From Thermoplasmatota archaeon (lineage in GTDB: Archaea; Thermoplasmatota; E2; JACPAO01; JAHFTW01), in NCBI GenBank assembly GCA_028289805.1, contig JANQNI010000127.1:1-8121 (forward strand): DNA of 8,121 nucleotides, given 5' to 3'. This document shows positions 5,521 through 8,121 of this stretch, in pieces; the stretch's first letter is position 1, and every line of letters starts with the position of its first letter. The notes under the pieces are model-generated. The model was given only the letters and a program-made list of their open reading frames with translations, was not told the origin of the DNA and ran no database searches. Position numbers and translations under genes: made by a program.

Positions 5521-5728
5521 GGCGGCGGGCCGGGGTGCATCGCCCCGCACCGGGGAGCGGATGTCCCATGCATCTCTGACCGGAGGGGGAGCAGGGTCGG
5601 AGACCCGACCCCCGCACGGCAAGCGGGGAAGAGGAATCCGAAATCGGCCCAAACCCGTCGCATCAGCCATCTTCCACGCCCCTTCCAGCCTTGCGTGGAT
5701 TCATTTGACCCTATCCCCGCCAAGGGGT
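5521..5728. other. Hairpin-rich intergenic spacer
   Basis: No gene is supported. Seen: GGTGC/GCACC around an 8-base loop (about 5536-5553); GGGTCGG-AGAC-CCGACCC, a perfect 7-bp stem with a 4-base loop (5594-5611); and CCCCGC/GCGGGG with a 7-base loop (5610-5628), which competes with the previous stem for two bases. The second half (5640-5725) is less GC-rich and leads into the promoter at 5729. It may be a structured 3' end of the lipoprotein transcript or a small RNA; neither promoter nor ends can be shown. It was checked for tRNA arms and none fit. Confidence 0.4.
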
Positions 5729-5735
5729 CTTATCC
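5729..5735 (+). promoter_or_regulatory. Box A of the RHH-like gene, leaderless spacing
   Basis: CTTATCC is centred about 28 bases before the ATG at 5760, which places the transcript start at or within a few bases of the start codon. It shares the TATCC ending with the rpoK box A, and no good Shine-Dalgarno precedes the ATG. Confidence 0.6.
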
Positions 5736-5759
5736 CTGGCTCGTTGTGGGTGCGGACGA

Positions 5760-5963
5760 ATGAGTACGGAAGGGTTCAGCCAGGCGGGCATCCCGAAGGA
5801 GTTGGCCGACGAGATCAAGACCTTCATGAAGCGCGAGCCGTGGCTCGGGATGCGCAGCCTCAGCACGTTCGCCACCGACGCGTGCCGCACGCGCCTGCTG
5901 GAACTGATGGGCGTCGTCGAGCGCCGGGAGATCCAGGCCCGCGACGACGAGCGCGAGGAGTAG
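5760..5963 (+). CDS. Ribbon-helix-helix-like small DNA-binding protein
   Basis: 67 residues. Seen: a short N-terminal strand region (FSQAGIP, 6-12), a first helix KELADEIKTFMKREP (13-27), a turn LGMRSL, and a second helix STFATDACRTRLLELMG (35-51). This is the archaeal RHH/CopG-like layout, commonly written IPKELADEIxxF...GxRSxSEFVxDAxRxRL. A charged C-terminal tail (52-67) follows and could extend the helix. RHH proteins bind DNA as dimers through the paired strand. Here the strand is less alternating than usual and the helix B start is STF rather than SEF, so DNA binding is likely but not certain. It stands alone, convergent with the M28 gene, with no toxin gene beside it, so an antitoxin role is not supported. 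The ATG lies right after a box A at leaderless spacing. Confidence 0.75.
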   Translation: MSTEGFSQAGIPKELADEIKTFMKREPWLGMRSLSTFATDACRTRLLELMGVVERREIQARDDEREE

Positions 5964-5986
5964 GGGGGGAAGAGGAGGCCGGGCCG

Positions 5987-7141
5987 CTACGCGGTCTCGG
6001 GGACGGTCATCTCGGCGCCGCCCGCCATGAACTGCACCACGCCGGCGGCGAGCTGGTTGGCCATGTCGAAGCTCTGCTCCAGCTCCTCCTGGCTGCCCGC
6101 CATCAGCAGCATGGTGTCGTAGGTGTCCTCCAGGTGCCAGAAGGGGTACGCGGTGCAGCGGGGCATCGAGTCGTCGCAGGGCGTCACGACGCCGGTGCCG
6201 GGGACCTCCCACTCCTCGAAGTCGCTGATGAAGAAGCCCGTGGGGACGCCGGCGTCCATGAAGTGGGCGTAGTCGCTGCGGCCCAGGGTGATGCCCTGGA
6301 ACTTGATGTACTCGAGGGGGAAGTCGATCTCCTCGGCGCGCTGGCTCACGTACTCGACCAGCTCGGGGCTGTTGTTGTCGAAGTAGATGGGCGCCTGGAC
6401 GGCGGGGTAGTTGATGCCGAACATGTCCAGGTTCAGCATGGCGCGGACGGTGACGTTGCCCCACGGCGTCTCCTCGGCCAGTTCCTCGGCGCCGCCGTTC
6501 TCCTCGGCGAAGACGTTCTGGGCGAAGGCGCCGCTGCCCTGCAGGCCGCGCTCCTCACCGTCGAAGCCGACGAAGGCGACGGTGTAGGGCAGGGGGCCGT
6601 GCTCGGCCACGTGGTCGGCGAAGGCGGTGGCGAGGTGCATCGCCATCAGGGTGCCGCTGCCGTCGTCGTAAGCACCCTGGCTGAAGGGGCGCGTGATGCA
6701 CTCCATCGGGACGGTGGGGGCGCCGTTGCCTGCCAGCTGGCCGTTGACGACGTTGAAGGCGGCGCAGTCGGTGGTGACCATGTCGTAGTGGCCGCCGACG
6801 ACGACCCACTCGTGCGTGTCCTGGCCCCACAGCACGCCGACGATGTTCTGCTGGTCGATGCCGTTGGTGAAGCCCTGGCGCCAGACATCCAGGCCGGCGG
6901 CCTCGAAGTGGGCCTCGATGGCGTCGCGGGCGCCCTCGTGGTCGGCGAGGTTGCTGGCGCGCTCGCTGTGTTCGTCCACGAACGCCTTCAGGTGGGCCAG
7001 CAGCGCCTCGGCGTCCAGTTCGGGCACGGGGGGAAGCGCGACGGGCAGGTCGGCCTCCAGGGAGTCCGTCTCCTCGGCGTCTTCGAGGCAACCGGCCAGG
7101 CTCGTGGCGACGAGCAGGCCCAACAGCAGGAACCGCTTCAT
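5987..7141 (-). CDS. M28-family zinc peptidase lipoprotein (aminopeptidase-like)
   Basis: 384 residues, exported and lipid-anchored. Seen: signal MKRFLLLGLLVATSLAGC with lipobox Cys18, an acidic spacer, then all parts of a two-zinc M28 site: GGHYD (His118 ligand, Asp120 support), GAYDDGSGT (bridging Asp159/160), FDGEERG (Glu196 base, Glu197 ligand), LNLDMFG (Asp239) and FWHLEDT (His336). SDYAHFMDAGVPTGFF (289-304) is the typical late M28 block. Four cysteines (126, 148, 322, 329) could form two disulfides, fitting an extracellular enzyme. It probably trims peptides outside the cell; the exact substrate cannot be read from sequence. The ATG at 7141 was chosen because it gives a clean lipoprotein signal; the open frame extends to 7324 but would add a non-signal N-terminus overlapping the TraB gene. 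It lies 22 bases after the TraB stop. Confidence 0.93.
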   Translation of the reverse strand: MKRFLLLGLLVATSLAGCLEDAEETDSLEADLPVALPPVPELDAEALLAHLKAFVDEHSERASNLADHEGARDAIEAHFEAAGLDVWRQGFTNGIDQQNIVGVLWGQDTHEWVVVGGHYDMVTTDCAAFNVVNGQLAGNGAPTVPMECITRPFSQGAYDDGSGTLMAMHLATAFADHVAEHGPLPYTVAFVGFDGEERGLQGSGAFAQNVFAEENGGAEELAEETPWGNVTVRAMLNLDMFGINYPAVQAPIYFDNNSPELVEYVSQRAEEIDFPLEYIKFQGITLGRSDYAHFMDAGVPTGFFISDFEEWEVPGTGVVTPCDDSMPRCTAYPFWHLEDTYDTMLLMAGSQEELEQSFDMANQLAAGVVQFMAGGAEMTVPETA

Positions 7142-7162
7142 GCCCGGAGCGACCCGGAGACG

Positions 7163-7172
7163 GTCATATCTC
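7163..7172 (-). promoter_or_regulatory. Possible box A of the M28 gene, overlapping the TraB stop
   Basis: GAGATATGAC on the minus strand is centred about 27 bases before the ATG at 7141, the leaderless spacing seen elsewhere here. It overlaps the TGA of the upstream gene, so the peptidase may have its own start besides read-through. The match is weaker than at rpoK. Confidence 0.4.
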
Positions 7173-7982
7173 TTGTGGTGGCCCCGTGGGGACGTCGAAT
7201 CCGAAGGAGACGTCCACGCCGTCGCCGGTGGCGAACGTTCCTTCCGGGGCGGGCAGGTCACCGGCCCGCACGGCGTCGAGGCGGTACGCGGTGGGGTCGA
7301 GGTCCGCGAGGCGCTCCAGGACACCGGGCAGATGGCCGTCGCCCAGCACCGCGACGCCGTGGCGCGCCCCCGCCAGACCGTGCCGGATGCGGGCCGCCAT
7401 CAGTTCGTCGCGCTCGTCGATGAGCACCCGACGCACCGTCGGGAACGACCGCCCCAGTTCGTCGAGGGCCGCCGTCGGGTCCTCCTGGTACTTGCGGATC
7501 TCGTCCTCCACGTCCGCGCGGGCGTCGCGACGCGGCAGCAGGCCGCGCAACCCGCCGCGAACGAGCAGGCCGACGGCGCGCAGCTTCTCCCGCCACGTCA
7601 ACTGCCCCAGCGCCCGCTGCAACGTCCGCTCCACGGGGGCGTCGACGAGCAGCACGCGCGCCCCGACGCGCTGCCCCGCCTCCACGGCGGCCAGCATCTC
7701 GCCGCCCACCTCGGCGCCGTAGAGGCCCGCCACGCCCTGCTGGAACGACTGGAGGCGCTTGTGGACGAAGCCGCCGCGGCTCGGCGGGTCCTCCCCCGTG
7801 CGGCGGCGGTGCAGCAGCGCCTGGAGGCGGCCCCGGTCCAACTCGACGAACACCACGTCCGGCCGCAGGGCCAGGATGGCGTCGATGACGGTGGCCTGGA
7901 TGTCGAAGACGTGGCCCGTGCCGATGAGGGTCAGGTCACCGGGGGGCGCGGGGGCGGACGCGGCGGCCTCCTGCTCGGGCAC
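7164..7982 (-). CDS. TraB/PrgY-family protein, short soluble form
   Basis: 272 residues. Seen: LIGTGHVFD (19-27), PDVVFVELDRGRLQALL (41-57), GGEM (93-96), LLVDAPVERTLQRA (111-124), RRVLIDERDELMAARI (184-199) and VAVLGDGHLPGVLERL (210-225). The two GxGH motifs, the VELD strand and the DERD..MA.RI helix define the TraB (PrgY) fold, related to TIKI/EreA-like proteins. In enterococci PrgY lowers pheromone activity; the archaeal role is unknown. Many archaeal members carry C-terminal membrane helices; none is seen here, so this is a shorter form. The GTG at 7982 has no Shine-Dalgarno but sits 24 bases after a TATCC box A, so the message is likely leaderless. An M28 lipoprotein follows 22 bases downstream; a link in peptide handling is only a guess. 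Confidence 0.87.
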   Translation of the reverse strand: MPEQEAAASAPAPPGDLTLIGTGHVFDIQATVIDAILALRPDVVFVELDRGRLQALLHRRRTGEDPPSRGGFVHKRLQSFQQGVAGLYGAEVGGEMLAAVEAGQRVGARVLLVDAPVERTLQRALGQLTWREKLRAVGLLVRGGLRGLLPRRDARADVEDEIRKYQEDPTAALDELGRSFPTVRRVLIDERDELMAARIRHGLAGARHGVAVLGDGHLPGVLERLADLDPTAYRLDAVRAGDLPAPEGTFATGDGVDVSFGFDVPTGPPQEI

Positions 7983-8001
7983 GGAAGAGGGGGAGGAGGG
8001 G

Positions 8002-8010
8002 GGATACTTC
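8002..8010 (-). promoter_or_regulatory. Box A of the TraB-family gene, leaderless spacing
   Basis: GAAGTATCC on the minus strand is centred about 24 bases upstream of the GTG at 7982. Between it and the start the strand is nearly pure pyrimidine, with no ribosome site, which supports a leaderless message. Confidence 0.6.
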
Positions 8011-8053
8011 AGGGCGATGGAGACGCGTGGGCGCGGCCCACACCCTTCAAGCG

Positions 8054-8069
8054 CCCCGCCCCTGCGGGG
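8054..8069 (+). promoter_or_regulatory. Stem-loop covering the possible ribosome site of the RibD-C-like gene
   Basis: CCCCGC (8054-8059) pairs with GCGGGG (8064-8069) around a 4-base loop CCCT. The 3' arm is the only purine-rich stretch before the GTG at 8073, so folding could limit translation. The conserved core of an FMN riboswitch is not present. Confidence 0.35.
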
Positions 8070-8072
8070 ACC

Positions 8073-8121
8073 GTGTACCCCCGCGTGCTGCTGAACTGCG
8101 CCGCCACCCTCGACGGTCGCA
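8073..8121 (+). CDS. RibD C-terminal/DHFR-fold reductase, first 16 codons (cut by window edge)
   Basis: Only VYPRVLLNCAATLDGR is visible. The pattern PxVxLNxAxTLDGR/K is the first strand and NADPH-side loop of the RibD-C family, which in archaea includes the 2,5-diamino-6-ribosylamino-pyrimidinone 5'-phosphate reductase of riboflavin synthesis. The GTG at 8073 places the motif at the very N-terminus, as in the stand-alone archaeal enzyme and unlike bifunctional bacterial RibD. It is divergent from the TraB-family gene across 90 bases. A generic DHFR-like reductase remains possible. Confidence 0.7.
   Translation, partial: MYPRVLLNCAATLDGR

Noticed and set aside
5594..5628. Possible tRNA arm or small structured RNA gene
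   Set aside because: The loops do not match TTCRANY or an anticodon arm, and no acceptor stem pairs around them. Reported only as stem-loops.
5760..5963. Antitoxin of a toxin-antitoxin pair
   Set aside because: No small toxin-like frame lies on either side; the neighbours are an M28 peptidase and a gene-free spacer.
5964..5986. Pyrimidine-rich minus-strand stretch after the M28 stop as a terminator
   Set aside because: It is mainly C, not the T-run typical of archaeal terminators, and has no firm stem.
5730..6464. Minus-strand frame overlapping the M28 and RHH genes
   Set aside because: Low-complexity Arg/Pro/His sequence in another frame of the M28 gene with no start signals.
5561..7423. 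620-codon plus-strand frame opposite the M28 gene
   Set aside because: Composition is Val/Ala/Gly/His-rich shadow sequence; the minus strand holds every catalytic block of an M28 peptidase.
1..8121. CRISPR array, insertion sequence or integrated element
   Set aside because: No regularly spaced direct repeats, transposase or integrase motifs, or terminal inverted repeats were seen.

Overview
This is a GC-rich archaeal fragment (about 70% G+C by eye). It carries the archaeal RNA polymerase subunit Rpo6/RpoK and an archaeal-type 30S protein uS2. It has TATA-like box A elements (TTTATATCC, and variants ending in TATCC) about 25 bases upstream of starts, and several genes look leaderless. The lineage is inferred: a GC-rich euryarchaeal group such as Thermoplasmatota or a relative of it. 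No marker here fixes it further.

Layout. (1) Positions 1-1185, minus strand: a tight operon rpoK - rpsB - hppA (membrane pyrophosphatase, cut by the window edge), with a clear promoter and two dyad elements near its start. (2) 1186-1505: divergent intergenic region. (3) 1506-3871, plus strand: two tandem paralogues, each with two N-terminal membrane helices, a cytoplasmic helical or coiled-coil stalk, and a C-terminal pair of helix-hairpin-helix units (DUF4332-like). They share the near-invariant block TWPNxVRHWQAxAELM. This is the most novel-looking system in the window. (4) 3887-4437, minus strand: an ArsC/YfgD-type reductase preceded by a small two-helix membrane protein. (5) 4547-5475, plus strand: a lipoprotein related to archaeal zincin metallopeptidases whose HExxH motif reads HVVGH, translationally coupled to a 60-residue all-helical protein. 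(6) 5459-5759: repeat- and hairpin-rich spacer. (7) 5760-5963, plus strand: a ribbon-helix-helix-like regulator, probably leaderless. (8) 5987-7982, minus strand: a TraB/PrgY-family protein followed by an M28-type zinc peptidase lipoprotein. (9) 8073-8121, plus strand: the first codons of a RibD-C/DHFR-like reductase, probably of riboflavin biosynthesis.

The genes do not form one pathway. Region 1 is core information processing joined to energy conservation. Regions 3, 5 and 8 are envelope-linked: membrane-tethered HhH proteins, two predicted lipoproteins (one an intact peptidase, one a likely inactive zincin) and TraB. No mobile element, CRISPR array or tRNA was found.
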